Positions 9,580-17,078 of a stretch of 64,000 bases of DNA are shown here, in pieces (within the stretch, counting starts at the first letter, position 1; the number at the start of each line of letters is the position of its first letter). The stretch is taken from positions 172,092-236,091 of the forward strand of contig CAZAMB010000007.1 in the NCBI GenBank assembly GCA_964486335.1. The letters are read 5' to 3'. The stretch comes from CAZAMB01 sp964486335 (GTDB lineage: Bacteria > Planctomycetota > Phycisphaerae > UBA1845). The translations under genes and the position numbers were made by a program. The notes beneath the pieces are model-generated. The model had not been told where the DNA came from and did not search any database. It was given only the letters and a program-made list of their open reading frames with translations.

Positions 9580-9900
9580 ATATCGGACTGAAAAGACGAA
9601 GACAAAACGACTCGATCCAATGTCACAACTGGGGTCCTTTGAACGCCGAAGCTACAAGGCGTGTGCGCTGATTCTTGTGCGGTTGGATTTGAGTCGCGCG
9701 AAGGAGGCGCTTCCGGCCGAAGTAGCAGGCGGTTGTCGCTGACGGGTGACGTTGGTTGAGCGTGGGCCTGCGGACCTTCATGCTTGCCACGCTTTGAGCC
9801 GCGCGGTTCAATGGCTCGCCTGATTGACAGGGAACCGCCTGGCGGCGTCATAAATAGTTGCTGTTGTGAAGGTTACGGCACGAACTGTCGGGAACCTGAC

Positions 9901-9915
9901 GGGCACGGAGTGCGC
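9901..9915 (+). promoter_or_regulatory. possible sigma-54 promoter for the rfb operon
   Basis: The sequence GGGCACGGAGTGCGC places GG and GC exactly 10 bases apart, as in -24/-12 promoters, and matches GGCACG fully at the -24 box. The -12 box is GCGC rather than TTGC. A start near 9927 would leave a leader of about 28 bases before rfbC. Exosortase loci elsewhere are known to use sigma-54 regulators. Confidence 0.35.
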
Positions 9916-9954
9916 CCGCAACCTAAGTCTTGCAAACGTTTGGGATGATTAGAC

Positions 9955-10410
9955 ATGATCGAAGGCGTGCAGGTCAAGCGACTTAAGGTGATTCCGGACG
10001 AGCGAGGCCGGTTGATGGAGATGCTTCGCGGCGATGACCCGTTGTTCAAGAAGTTCGGCCAGGTCTACATGACCACGGCCTATCCGGGGGCTGTCAAAGC
10101 GTGGCACTACCACAAGAAGCAATGGGATCACTTTGTGTGCGTGCGGGGGATGATGAAGGTCGTGCTCTACGACAGCCGTGAGGATTCGCGGACGAAGGGT
10201 GAAGTGAACGAATTCTTCATGGGCGACCACAATCCGATTCTGGTGCAGATCCCGCCACTGGTGTTTCACGGCTTCAAGTGCGTCAGTGAGTATGAGGCCA
10301 TCGTGGTGAACACGCCGACCGAAGTGTACGTTTACGATCAACCGGATGAGTTTCGGCTTCATCCGCACAAGAACGACATTCCGTACGACTGGTCACGAAA
10401 GGACGGTTGA
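9955..10410 (+). CDS. rfbC: dTDP-4-dehydrorhamnose 3,5-epimerase family protein
   Basis: This 151-residue protein has the RmlC cupin pattern: DERGRL near residue 15, AWHYH near 43-47 followed by QWDHFVCVRG, and an IPPLVFHGF segment near 101. RmlC converts dTDP-4-dehydro-6-deoxyglucose to the rhamnose precursor. It is shorter than typical RmlC (about 180 residues), so a related sugar-nucleotide epimerase or isomerase is possible. Its position as first gene of an rfbC-A-B-D set supports the rhamnose role. It overlaps the region just ahead of rfbA, whose ATG begins 2 bases after this stop. Confidence 0.8.
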   Translation: MIEGVQVKRLKVIPDERGRLMEMLRGDDPLFKKFGQVYMTTAYPGAVKAWHYHKKQWDHFVCVRGMMKVVLYDSREDSRTKGEVNEFFMGDHNPILVQIPPLVFHGFKCVSEYEAIVVNTPTEVYVYDQPDEFRLHPHKNDIPYDWSRKDG

Positions 10411-10412
10411 CG

Positions 10413-11144
10413 ATGAAGGGCGTGATTCTGGCTGGCGGACTGGGCACGCGACTCGCGCCGCTCACGCGGGTGACCAACAAGCACCTGCTGCCCGTATTCA
10501 ACAAACCGATGATCTACTACCCGATTCAGTGTCTCGTGAACGCGGGCATCGAGGACATCATGATCGTGACCGGCGGAAACGACGCCGGAGACTTTCTGAG
10601 ATTGCTCGGCAACGGCAGTGAATTCGGCCTGCGTGACCTGCACTACACCTATCAGGTCGGTGAGGGCGGCATCGCGGATGCGCTGCGACTGGCGGAGCAT
10701 TTCGCGGACGGCGAGAAGATTGTGGTCGTGTTGGGCGACAACATCATCGAGAAAAACATTCGGCGGGCGGTGGGAGATTTCTTCGCTCAAGGCAAAGGGG
10801 CCAAGGTGCTGCTCAAGGAAGTTCCCGATCCGCAGCGGTTCGGCGTGGCGGAGATCAAGGACGGGCGGATTGTCGCTATCGAAGAGAAACCCAAGAAGCC
10901 CAAGGGAAATCTGGCGGTCATCGGAATCTACATGTACGACCGGCAGGTGTTCGACATGATTCGGCCGCTCAAGCCGTCGGCGCGCGGGGAACTGGAAATC
11001 ACCGACGTCAACAACGCCTACATGCAGCAAGGCACGCTGACGCACGACGTTCTTGATGGATGGTGGACGGACGCGGGAACCTTTGAATCACTGCACCGCG
11101 CATCGAACATGATCGCAGAAGGCGGGGCGAATCGAGTTGAATAG
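10413..11144 (+). CDS. rfbA: glucose-1-phosphate thymidylyltransferase
   Basis: The 243-residue protein starts MKGVILAGGLGTRLAPLT, the nucleotide-binding signature of sugar-phosphate nucleotidyltransferases, followed by NKHLLPVFNKPMIYYP. VVVLGDNII supplies the metal-binding Asp, and EEKP and GWWTDAGT match RmlA. It makes dTDP-glucose from dTTP and glucose-1-phosphate, the first step of dTDP-rhamnose synthesis. It is the short form, without the C-terminal 50 residues found in enterobacterial RmlA. An upstream in-frame TTG at 10407 exists, but the ATG is preferred. Confidence 0.92.
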   Translation: MKGVILAGGLGTRLAPLTRVTNKHLLPVFNKPMIYYPIQCLVNAGIEDIMIVTGGNDAGDFLRLLGNGSEFGLRDLHYTYQVGEGGIADALRLAEHFADGEKIVVVLGDNIIEKNIRRAVGDFFAQGKGAKVLLKEVPDPQRFGVAEIKDGRIVAIEEKPKKPKGNLAVIGIYMYDRQVFDMIRPLKPSARGELEITDVNNAYMQQGTLTHDVLDGWWTDAGTFESLHRASNMIAEGGANRVE

Positions 11145-11200
11145 CGAGGGGGAAGCGGTCGGCGGAACAGACGTCCTATGAATCACCGGACGATTATTGT

Positions 11201-11217
11201 ACCGGTTGAAAACCGGT
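11201..11217. repeat. ACCGGTT hairpin
   Basis: ACCGGTT and AACCGGT form a perfect 7-bp stem with a 3-base loop, 57 bases after rfbA. It has no T run, so it looks more like a small dispersed palindrome than a terminator. Confidence 0.45.
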
Positions 11218-11292
11218 GCCACAAAAAGGCGACGTCATGGGGTCGCGAGGCTCAAACCTGCGGCACGCTATGATTGAAGGTTCGAGGTTGGA

Positions 11293-11315
11293 CCGCTCCC
11301 TGACGGTCGCGGCTC
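11293..11315 (+). repeat. dispersed repeat part A
   Basis: The 23-base segment containing CTCCCTGACGGTCGCGGCTC recurs exactly, in inverted orientation, at 54345-54367. A version with three changes in 22 bases is at 47294-47315 inside a coding gene. Confidence 0.8.
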
Positions 11316-11381
11316 GGCGCGGCAGCGATTTCGCAGAACCGTTGGAAAAGCTGGGAGACTATCCCCTAATCGGCCTTCGCA

Positions 11382-11410
11382 AGTCCGCGCGAACTGAAGT
11401 TCGCGGCTCG
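11382..11410 (+). repeat. dispersed palindromic repeat part B
   Basis: This 29-base segment is centred on the palindrome CGCGAACTGAAGTTCGCG (11388-11405). It recurs exactly, inverted, at 54437-54465, nearly exactly at 47330-47358, and with further changes at 47411-47439. Confidence 0.85.
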
Positions 11411-11441
11411 CCCCCGTTTTTGAAACAGGCTCTACGATAAC

Positions 11442-12473
11442 ATGTCAACGATACTCATTACGGGCGCAGCAGGGTTCATCGGGAGCAACTTTGTTCGGTT
11501 GCTTCGGCGCGAGCGGACTGAACTGCGCGTGATCGCCTTCGACGCGTTGACTTACGCAGGAAACCTCGAGAATCTCGGGGGCCTCGAGGAAGGGCCGAAC
11601 TATCGCTTCGTGCGCGGCGACATTTGCGACGCCGAAGCGCTGACGCCGATCTTTGCCGCCGGACTCGATGCCGTGGTGAACTTCGCCGCGGAGAGTCACG
11701 TCGATCGCAGCATTCACGGCGCGGCTGAGTTTGTGCGAACCAACGTGGTCGGCGTGCAGGTGTTGCTCGATCTGGCGCGCAAGCATCCGGTGAAGAAATT
11801 CCTGCAAGTCTCGACGGACGAGGTGTACGGATCACTCGGGCCGTCGGGCAAGTTCTCGGAGACGACGCCGCTTGCGCCGAGCAGCCCCTACAGCGCGTCG
11901 AAGACCGGAGCGGACCTGCTTGTGCAGGCGTATCACCACACGTTTGGCGTGCCGACGCTGATTACGCGATGCTCAAATAACTATGGACCGTACCAGTTTC
12001 CGGAGAAGCTGATCCCGCTGTTCGTAACCAACCTGCTGGCCGGTCAGAAAGTCCCGGTCTACGGTGACGGGATGAACGTCCGCGACTGGATTCACGTCAA
12101 GGATCATTGCGAGGCGATCCTGACCGTGCTGGAGAAAGCCAAGCCGGGAACGGTCTACAACATCGGCGGTGAGTGCGAACTTCCTAATATCGAAATCACC
12201 AAGCGCATTATCAAGCACCTGGGGCGCGATGAATCGTCCATTCAGTACGTGAAGGATCGTCCGGGGCACGACCGCAGATACGCGATGGATATTTCGCGCA
12301 TCACGCGAGACCTCGGCTGGCGGCCGCGAATCGCGTTTGAGAAAGGGATAGCCGAAACGATCGATTGGTATGTGGCCAACGAAGGATGGTGGCGACGGAT
12401 CAAGACGGGCGACTATCTCCATTACTACGAGAAACAGTACGGTCGCGGCGGCGTCGTGGGAGCTGATGCTTGA
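11442..12473 (+). CDS. rfbB: dTDP-glucose 4,6-dehydratase
   Basis: The 343-residue protein is an extended short-chain dehydrogenase. It has the NAD motif GAAGFIGS at 8-15, TDEVYG at 125-130 with the family's catalytic Asp-Glu pair, and YSASK at 150-154 with the Tyr and Lys of the active site. SNNYGPYQFPEKLIP follows, which is diagnostic for RmlB. It converts dTDP-glucose to dTDP-4-dehydro-6-deoxyglucose, the second step of dTDP-rhamnose synthesis. Its stop overlaps the TTG start of rfbD. Confidence 0.95.
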   Translation: MSTILITGAAGFIGSNFVRLLRRERTELRVIAFDALTYAGNLENLGGLEEGPNYRFVRGDICDAEALTPIFAAGLDAVVNFAAESHVDRSIHGAAEFVRTNVVGVQVLLDLARKHPVKKFLQVSTDEVYGSLGPSGKFSETTPLAPSSPYSASKTGADLLVQAYHHTFGVPTLITRCSNNYGPYQFPEKLIPLFVTNLLAGQKVPVYGDGMNVRDWIHVKDHCEAILTVLEKAKPGTVYNIGGECELPNIEITKRIIKHLGRDESSIQYVKDRPGHDRRYAMDISRITRDLGWRPRIAFEKGIAETIDWYVANEGWWRRIKTGDYLHYYEKQYGRGGVVGADA

Positions 12474-13387
12474 GCGAAGTGCGCTGGGCGGATCGTCCGG
12501 TCTTGGTGGTTGGGGCCGGGGGAATGTTGGGAAGCGATCTCGTTCCACATCTGCGAGAAAAATCGAGTGAATCGGGCGAGGCGCAAATCGTCGCGTTAAG
12601 CAGAAAAGAGCTCGATGTCACCTCCGCGCCGGCAATCGACGGGCTGATGGGGCAGGTCTCTCCCGGTGTCGTCATCAACTGCGCGGCCTTCACGAACGTA
12701 GACGGATGCGAGAGTCATGTCGAGCAGGCGATGTCGGTCAATGCAGAAGCGCCGGGATTGCTTGGCGACGCCTGCCGCCTTGTTGATGCTTTGCTCGTCC
12801 ACATTGGAACTGATTTCATTTTCGACGGAGTGCATCGGCGGCCTTATCGGGAGGACGACGCTGCGAATCCGTTGTCCGTGTACGGTAAGAGCAAATGGGA
12901 AGGCGAGCAGGCGATTCGCGCGTCGGAGTGTCGCCATCTGATCGTTCGCACGTCGTGGCTTTTTGGCATCCACGGGAAAAACTTCGTAGAGGCGATTTTA
13001 AACAAGGCGATGGCGGGCGAGGAGCTTCGGGTCGTGGACGATCAGGTTGGCCGACCGACGCATACTGTTGACTTGTGCGAGGCCATTGTTGAGTTGCTCG
13101 ACGCGGGAGCGGAGGGCATTGTCCATTTTGCCAATGAAGGGCAGTGTTCGTGGCATGAATTCGCCACTGAAATCGTCGAGCGGTCGGGTTGTCGTGTTGA
13201 GGTGCGGCGAATTTCCAGCGATCAGCTTGATCGCCCGGCGCGGCGTCCGTCGTATTCAGTGCTCGATCTGACACGGTATCACGAGTGCTCCGGTCGTCGC
13301 GCGCGTCCGTGGTCGGAAGTGCTTCGTGAGTACCTGGATCGACGGGAGCAGGCACGCGCCGCGAAGCGCGCGGAGACGAAGAAATGA
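12470..13387 (+). CDS. rfbD: dTDP-4-dehydrorhamnose reductase
   Basis: The 305-residue protein carries GAGGMLGS at 15-22 (NAD(P)H binding), TDFIFDG at 114-120 and YGKSK at 138-142, the pattern of RmlD. It performs the last step to dTDP-L-rhamnose. The start is a TTG at 12470 that overlaps the rfbB stop by 4 bases and has GGGAG 8 bases ahead. An in-frame GTG at 12479 is an alternative. Its end overlaps the EpsI-like gene by an ATGA. Confidence 0.92.
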   Translation: MSEVRWADRPVLVVGAGGMLGSDLVPHLREKSSESGEAQIVALSRKELDVTSAPAIDGLMGQVSPGVVINCAAFTNVDGCESHVEQAMSVNAEAPGLLGDACRLVDALLVHIGTDFIFDGVHRRPYREDDAANPLSVYGKSKWEGEQAIRASECRHLIVRTSWLFGIHGKNFVEAILNKAMAGEELRVVDDQVGRPTHTVDLCEAIVELLDAGAEGIVHFANEGQCSWHEFATEIVERSGCRVEVRRISSDQLDRPARRPSYSVLDLTRYHECSGRRARPWSEVLREYLDRREQARAAKRAETKK

Positions 13388-14175
13388 GCACGATTCCACA
13401 GGCTGCGGCAGGCGGAGTTCGGCCGGCCGCCGGTGGCTCCAATGTCTACCGCGCCATCGGCATCTGGGTGATCGTGCTTATAACCATTGGTTTCGGTCAG
13501 CGCTGGCTGCAGCGATCGCTGGAAGTCGGTGAGGCCATTCCGATTGCTCTCGATCACCCGCTGTCCACGCTGCCGATGCTCGTCGGATCCTGGCGCGGCG
13601 AAGACATTCCGCTGGACGCGCGGGTCGAGGCTCGAGCGGCGAATGATGACTATGTGAACCGACGGTACGTTGACGCGGCGGCGAATCGCATGGTCGATTT
13701 CTTCCTGGCCTACACGTCATCGCCGGTGACGATGCTGGGACATCGACCGGATACCTGCTACCCCGCGGTCGGTTGGCGGCCGATCGAGACGAAACAGGTA
13801 TCAGTCTTGCGTTCGGATGGAGAACCGTTCGAAGTTTTGGTTCATACGTTTTCGCGCGGTGACCGAGATTCCGAAGGCCTGGTCGTGTTGAATTATTATG
13901 TACTTCAAGGGCGCTATACGACGGAATGGACCGACTTCTGGGGTCCGCGATGGCGCGCTCCGAACCGCGACGGCAAGGGGCGTTCTTATGTCGCGCAAGT
14001 CCAGATTGTCAGTCCGGTGATGCTCGCGGCGATGTTTGACCGCGGCGAGGAAACGGTCAAGGAATTCGCGCGAGTGGTCGCACAAGAAGTCGAGCGACTG
14101 CTTCCGCTGACGCCGTCGTCCGTGCAGGGCACACCGGTCGATGCCCAGGCCGCGACGCTGAACGACGTTCCATGA
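13384..14175 (+). CDS. EpsI-family exosortase-associated protein (DUF3485)
   Basis: The 263-residue protein has one membrane helix at about 24-38 and an extracytoplasmic domain. It carries the family hallmark HRPDTCYPAVGW at 120-131, with a conserved Cys125. EpsI proteins are encoded with exosortases, sometimes fused to them, and are needed for exopolysaccharide export or modification; the biochemical role is not settled. Here the partner exosortase is on the divergent operon 5 kb away. The start overlaps rfbD and the end overlaps the next gene, both as ATGA. Confidence 0.88.
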   Translation: MSTIPQAAAGGVRPAAGGSNVYRAIGIWVIVLITIGFGQRWLQRSLEVGEAIPIALDHPLSTLPMLVGSWRGEDIPLDARVEARAANDDYVNRRYVDAAANRMVDFFLAYTSSPVTMLGHRPDTCYPAVGWRPIETKQVSVLRSDGEPFEVLVHTFSRGDRDSEGLVVLNYYVLQGRYTTEWTDFWGPRWRAPNRDGKGRSYVAQVQIVSPVMLAAMFDRGEETVKEFARVVAQEVERLLPLTPSSVQGTPVDAQAATLNDVP

Positions 14176-15155
14176 CGATGCCAATGAGCAAGGCGGTTGA
14201 TGTCTCGATCGTGATCGTGAGCTGGAACACGCGGGACATTTTGCGCAACTGTCTGCAATCGATATTCAGCGAGGCCCGACGCGTTGCCTTCGAAATCATC
14301 CTCGTCGATAACCACTCCGCTGACGGATCGGCGGACATGGTTGCGACGGAGTTTCCACAGGTTCGGTTGATCCGCAACGCGGACAATCTTGGATTCGCCG
14401 CCGCGAACAACCAGGGGATCGCCGTGGCCAGCGGGCGGTACGTGCTGCTGCTCAATTCCGACACGGTGATCCTTGACGGCGCGATCGACAAGGCGGTTCA
14501 CTATGCGGACAGCCGTCCGCGCGCCGCGGTGGTCGGATGCCATACCCTGGGTCCGAAAGGAAACCTGCAATACAACTGCTTTCAGTTCCCGAGTCTGCTC
14601 AATCTGGCGCTGTCCTTGACGCGCCTGCAAACAATGTTCTGGTACAATCGCTTTTTTGGACGGGCGCGGCTCGGTTGGTGGGACTATTCGACGGAGCGGG
14701 CCGTGGACGCCGTGGCGGGTTGTTTCATGCTCGCGCGCCGCGCGGCGATTGACGAAGTGGGTCCGATGTCCGAGGAGTATTTCATGTATTCCGAGGATAC
14801 GGATTGGTGTTGGCGGTTTCGTCGAGCGGGCTGGCATGTCATGTACACGCCGGACGCGACGATTCGTCATCTCGGTCGGTGCAGTTCATCGCAAGCGCCG
14901 ATGGACATGCACTTGCTGGAACGTCGAAGCCTGCTGATGTTCCTTGAGAAGAAATCCGGGCGAATCGTGCGATGGCTCGCCAACGGGATGTTCTGCGCCG
15001 CTTCTCTCTTGCGATTGCCCGTTTTGGCGGTTCAGCGCTTCGCAGGCGGACGCACGTCGGAGACGACTCGCCTACAATGGGCGATGTCGCTGGCGGCGCT
15101 GCGGTTTCACTTTCTCGGGCGACTTCCCGCGACTGACCGCGGGAGCGGTCGCTGA
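14172..15155 (+). CDS. family 2 glycosyltransferase (rhamnosyltransferase-like)
   Basis: This 327-residue enzyme has a GT-A fold pattern: VSIVIVSWNT at 11-20, LVDNHSADGS at 44-53, NSD at 95-97 as the metal-binding motif and MYSEDTDW near 209 as the acceptor/catalytic region. The family (WbbL-like) often transfers rhamnose, which fits the adjacent dTDP-rhamnose genes; the acceptor is unknown. The C-terminal basic and hydrophobic region probably contacts the membrane. Confidence 0.88.
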   Translation: MTMPMSKAVDVSIVIVSWNTRDILRNCLQSIFSEARRVAFEIILVDNHSADGSADMVATEFPQVRLIRNADNLGFAAANNQGIAVASGRYVLLLNSDTVILDGAIDKAVHYADSRPRAAVVGCHTLGPKGNLQYNCFQFPSLLNLALSLTRLQTMFWYNRFFGRARLGWWDYSTERAVDAVAGCFMLARRAAIDEVGPMSEEYFMYSEDTDWCWRFRRAGWHVMYTPDATIRHLGRCSSSQAPMDMHLLERRSLLMFLEKKSGRIVRWLANGMFCAASLLRLPVLAVQRFAGGRTSETTRLQWAMSLAALRFHFLGRLPATDRGSGR

Positions 15156-15173
15156 TCCGTCCAGGATGACTGC

Positions 15174-16022
15174 ATGTTTCGTCGAATCGTGGCGCTGGGC
15201 CTGTCCTGCTTCGTGTGGGGCTGGCTCGGTTTGTGGGCGATCCTGCGTCGGAAAGAACGCGACGAATGCGTGATCTTATATTATCACGGCGTTTCCGAAG
15301 CGCAATTGACCGGGTTTCGACGCCAAATGCAGTGGCTTGCGAGCCACGGCAACGTCGTTCCGCTTCTGAAGGCGAACGAATGTGCCGGGCGGTGCGCCTG
15401 TCTCACGTTTGATGATGGGCTGGACAGCGTTCGGACCAATGCGCTTCCGATTCTCAGGGAATTGCGATTGCCCGCGACGGTGTTCGCTGTTTCCGGAAAC
15501 CTGGGGCGCAGGCCGGCGTGGGAGATTCCGAGTGACAATCCCGAGCGCGACGACCTGCTCAGCTCGGCCGCGCAGTTGAGAGAATTTCCCTCGGAGTTCA
15601 TAGAGATCGGCTCGCACACCGTGTCCCATCGAAATCTGCGAAATCTGACCGAGGCCGAAGTTCGACGCGAATTGGTCCAGTCAAAGCATGAACTTGAACT
15701 TGTGCTCGGGCGGGCGGTGTCCTCGTTCAGTGCTCCGTTCGGTGAATGCACCGAGGCGGCCCTGCAAACCGCCCGAGAAGTCGGCTACAAGGCGGTCGTG
15801 ACGTGCGAGCCGAGGCCGGTTCGATCGGGCGAGTCGCTGATCGGGGCTGGGAGATTCAAAGTCACGCCGGAGGACTGGTTCGTTGAGTTTCGTCTTAAGG
15901 CGGTAGGCGCTTATCGATGGAGAAACGTCTGGCGGGCGGTCAAAGGCCGAGGAGCGCCGGTGCGAGTATCTCAACGGACTTCGTTCGTTGGAGCATCCAA
16001 AGGGAGATCGTCCCGCGCATGA
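15174..16022 (+). CDS. polysaccharide deacetylase (NodB homology)
   Basis: The 282-residue protein has an N-terminal membrane anchor (residues 5-23) and a NodB domain. TFDDG at 78-82 and HTVSH at 148-152 give the metal-binding Asp-His-His set, and SAPFGE near 184 corresponds to motif 3. It probably removes acetyl groups from N-acetylated sugars of the polysaccharide on the outer side of the membrane. XrtA-type loci commonly include such a gene. Its stop overlaps the next start as ATGA. Confidence 0.9.
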   Translation: MFRRIVALGLSCFVWGWLGLWAILRRKERDECVILYYHGVSEAQLTGFRRQMQWLASHGNVVPLLKANECAGRCACLTFDDGLDSVRTNALPILRELRLPATVFAVSGNLGRRPAWEIPSDNPERDDLLSSAAQLREFPSEFIEIGSHTVSHRNLRNLTEAEVRRELVQSKHELELVLGRAVSSFSAPFGECTEAALQTAREVGYKAVVTCEPRPVRSGESLIGAGRFKVTPEDWFVEFRLKAVGAYRWRNVWRAVKGRGAPVRVSQRTSFVGASKGRSSRA

Positions 16023-17071
16023 GCCTCACTTGCGAGTCGGACCAAATCACGCCCGTTGAGTGGAGCGCCGCGGTGTCGCGATTTGCCGATTTCAGCATTT
16101 ACCAGACGTGGGCTTTCGGCGAGGTGAGCGCGGCCGACACACGCTCGCAGGTCAGCCGGGCGGTGTTTCGGCGGGGCGACACGATCGTCGGCGCGGCTCA
16201 GTTGCGCATCAAGCGGTTGCCCCTGCTGAACGCGGGATTGGCCTATTGCTACTTCGGACCGATGTGGCGACGGGAACATTGTACAACTGGCGACTGGAAC
16301 GAAGTGATCGTCGCGTTGCGCGAGGAATACGGCGGACGGCGCGGGCTGGAAGTTCGGCTGGTTCCGAACCTGAGCATCGGGGCGATGTCGGAGTCTGTTT
16401 CGTCGTTACTTGGTTCGGCCGGGTTCCCACTCGATGCCTCGATTAGTGCTTATCGAACCATCGTGATCGATCTTGGTTCTTCGCCTGAATCGCTGCGCAA
16501 GCAGCTCGCTCAGAAATGGCGGAACGGTCTCAATCAGGCCGAGAAACGCGGAGTGCGCGTTGAATCGAGCACCAAAGACGCGGCGATGGATCGGTTTGAA
16601 CGGCTGTACGACGCGATGTGGTCGAAGAAGCAGTTTGAAACGGGCGTCGCGGTGTCGTCGTTTTGCAGGCTTCAGCGGATGCTCCCGCCGAGCGAGAAAA
16701 TGACGGTTCGCCTCGCGTTTGTCGGCGATGAGATTGCCGCCGGACATGTATCCAGCACGCTCGGTGATACGTGCGTGTATCTGCTCGGCGCATCGAACGA
16801 TCTTGGGCGTGAGTACAAAGCCTCCTACGCGTTGCAATGGCAGGCGCTGCTGGGCGCGCGGGAAGCCGGCGCGCTTCGGTATGATCTCGGCGGAGTTGAT
16901 CCCGAAATGAATCCCGGCGTGTACCATTTCAAGGCGGGATTGGGCGGCGTGGAAACGACCCATGTGGGGCAATTCACGGCGAAGGGGCGGGGATCGGCTC
17001 GCTATCTTGTTCCACTCGCGGAGCGGGCCTATCGCGCGCTTCGGCCGACGCGACGCATCGCGGGAAGTTGA
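16019..17071 (+). CDS. FemAB/GNAT-fold acyltransferase
   Basis: The 350-residue protein resembles the FemAB-like proteins of exosortase loci and peptidoglycan-bridge enzymes: a lone basic patch (KWRNGLNQAEKRG) in mid-protein, then AAGHVSST and a C-terminal YDLGGVDPEMNPGVYHFK segment typical of the second GNAT domain. These enzymes move an acyl or aminoacyl group to a sugar or amine. The acyl donor here is unknown. A longer in-frame version starts at 15917, but the ATG at 16019 overlaps the preceding stop as ATGA and is the better start. Confidence 0.82.
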   Translation: MSLTCESDQITPVEWSAAVSRFADFSIYQTWAFGEVSAADTRSQVSRAVFRRGDTIVGAAQLRIKRLPLLNAGLAYCYFGPMWRREHCTTGDWNEVIVALREEYGGRRGLEVRLVPNLSIGAMSESVSSLLGSAGFPLDASISAYRTIVIDLGSSPESLRKQLAQKWRNGLNQAEKRGVRVESSTKDAAMDRFERLYDAMWSKKQFETGVAVSSFCRLQRMLPPSEKMTVRLAFVGDEIAAGHVSSTLGDTCVYLLGASNDLGREYKASYALQWQALLGAREAGALRYDLGGVDPEMNPGVYHFKAGLGGVETTHVGQFTAKGRGSARYLVPLAERAYRALRPTRRIAGS

Positions 17072-17078
17072 GACAACC

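Larger units (their letters stand above)
9039..9954. other. 916-bp divergent control region between the two polysaccharide operons
   Basis: Two operons start outward from this gap: exosortase to the left and rfbC to the right. It contains an inverted repeat at 9178-9216, a hairpin with a bulged base at 9243-9270, a short possible gene at 9460-9579 and a sigma-54-like sequence at 9901-9915. Nothing else coding is supported. Confidence 0.6.
11145..11441. other. gap with dispersed repeats between rfbA and rfbB
   Basis: This 297-base spacer holds a perfect 7-bp stem hairpin (ACCGGTT, 11201-11217) and two pieces of a dispersed repeat at 11293-11315 and 11382-11410 that recur near 54.4 kb and inside the gene at 46.5 kb. 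I see no real gene in it. Confidence 0.6.

Noticed and set aside
9824..9856. TTGACA and TAAATA as a promoter for rfbC
   Set aside because: The two boxes are 21 bases apart, too far for a normal sigma-70 promoter.
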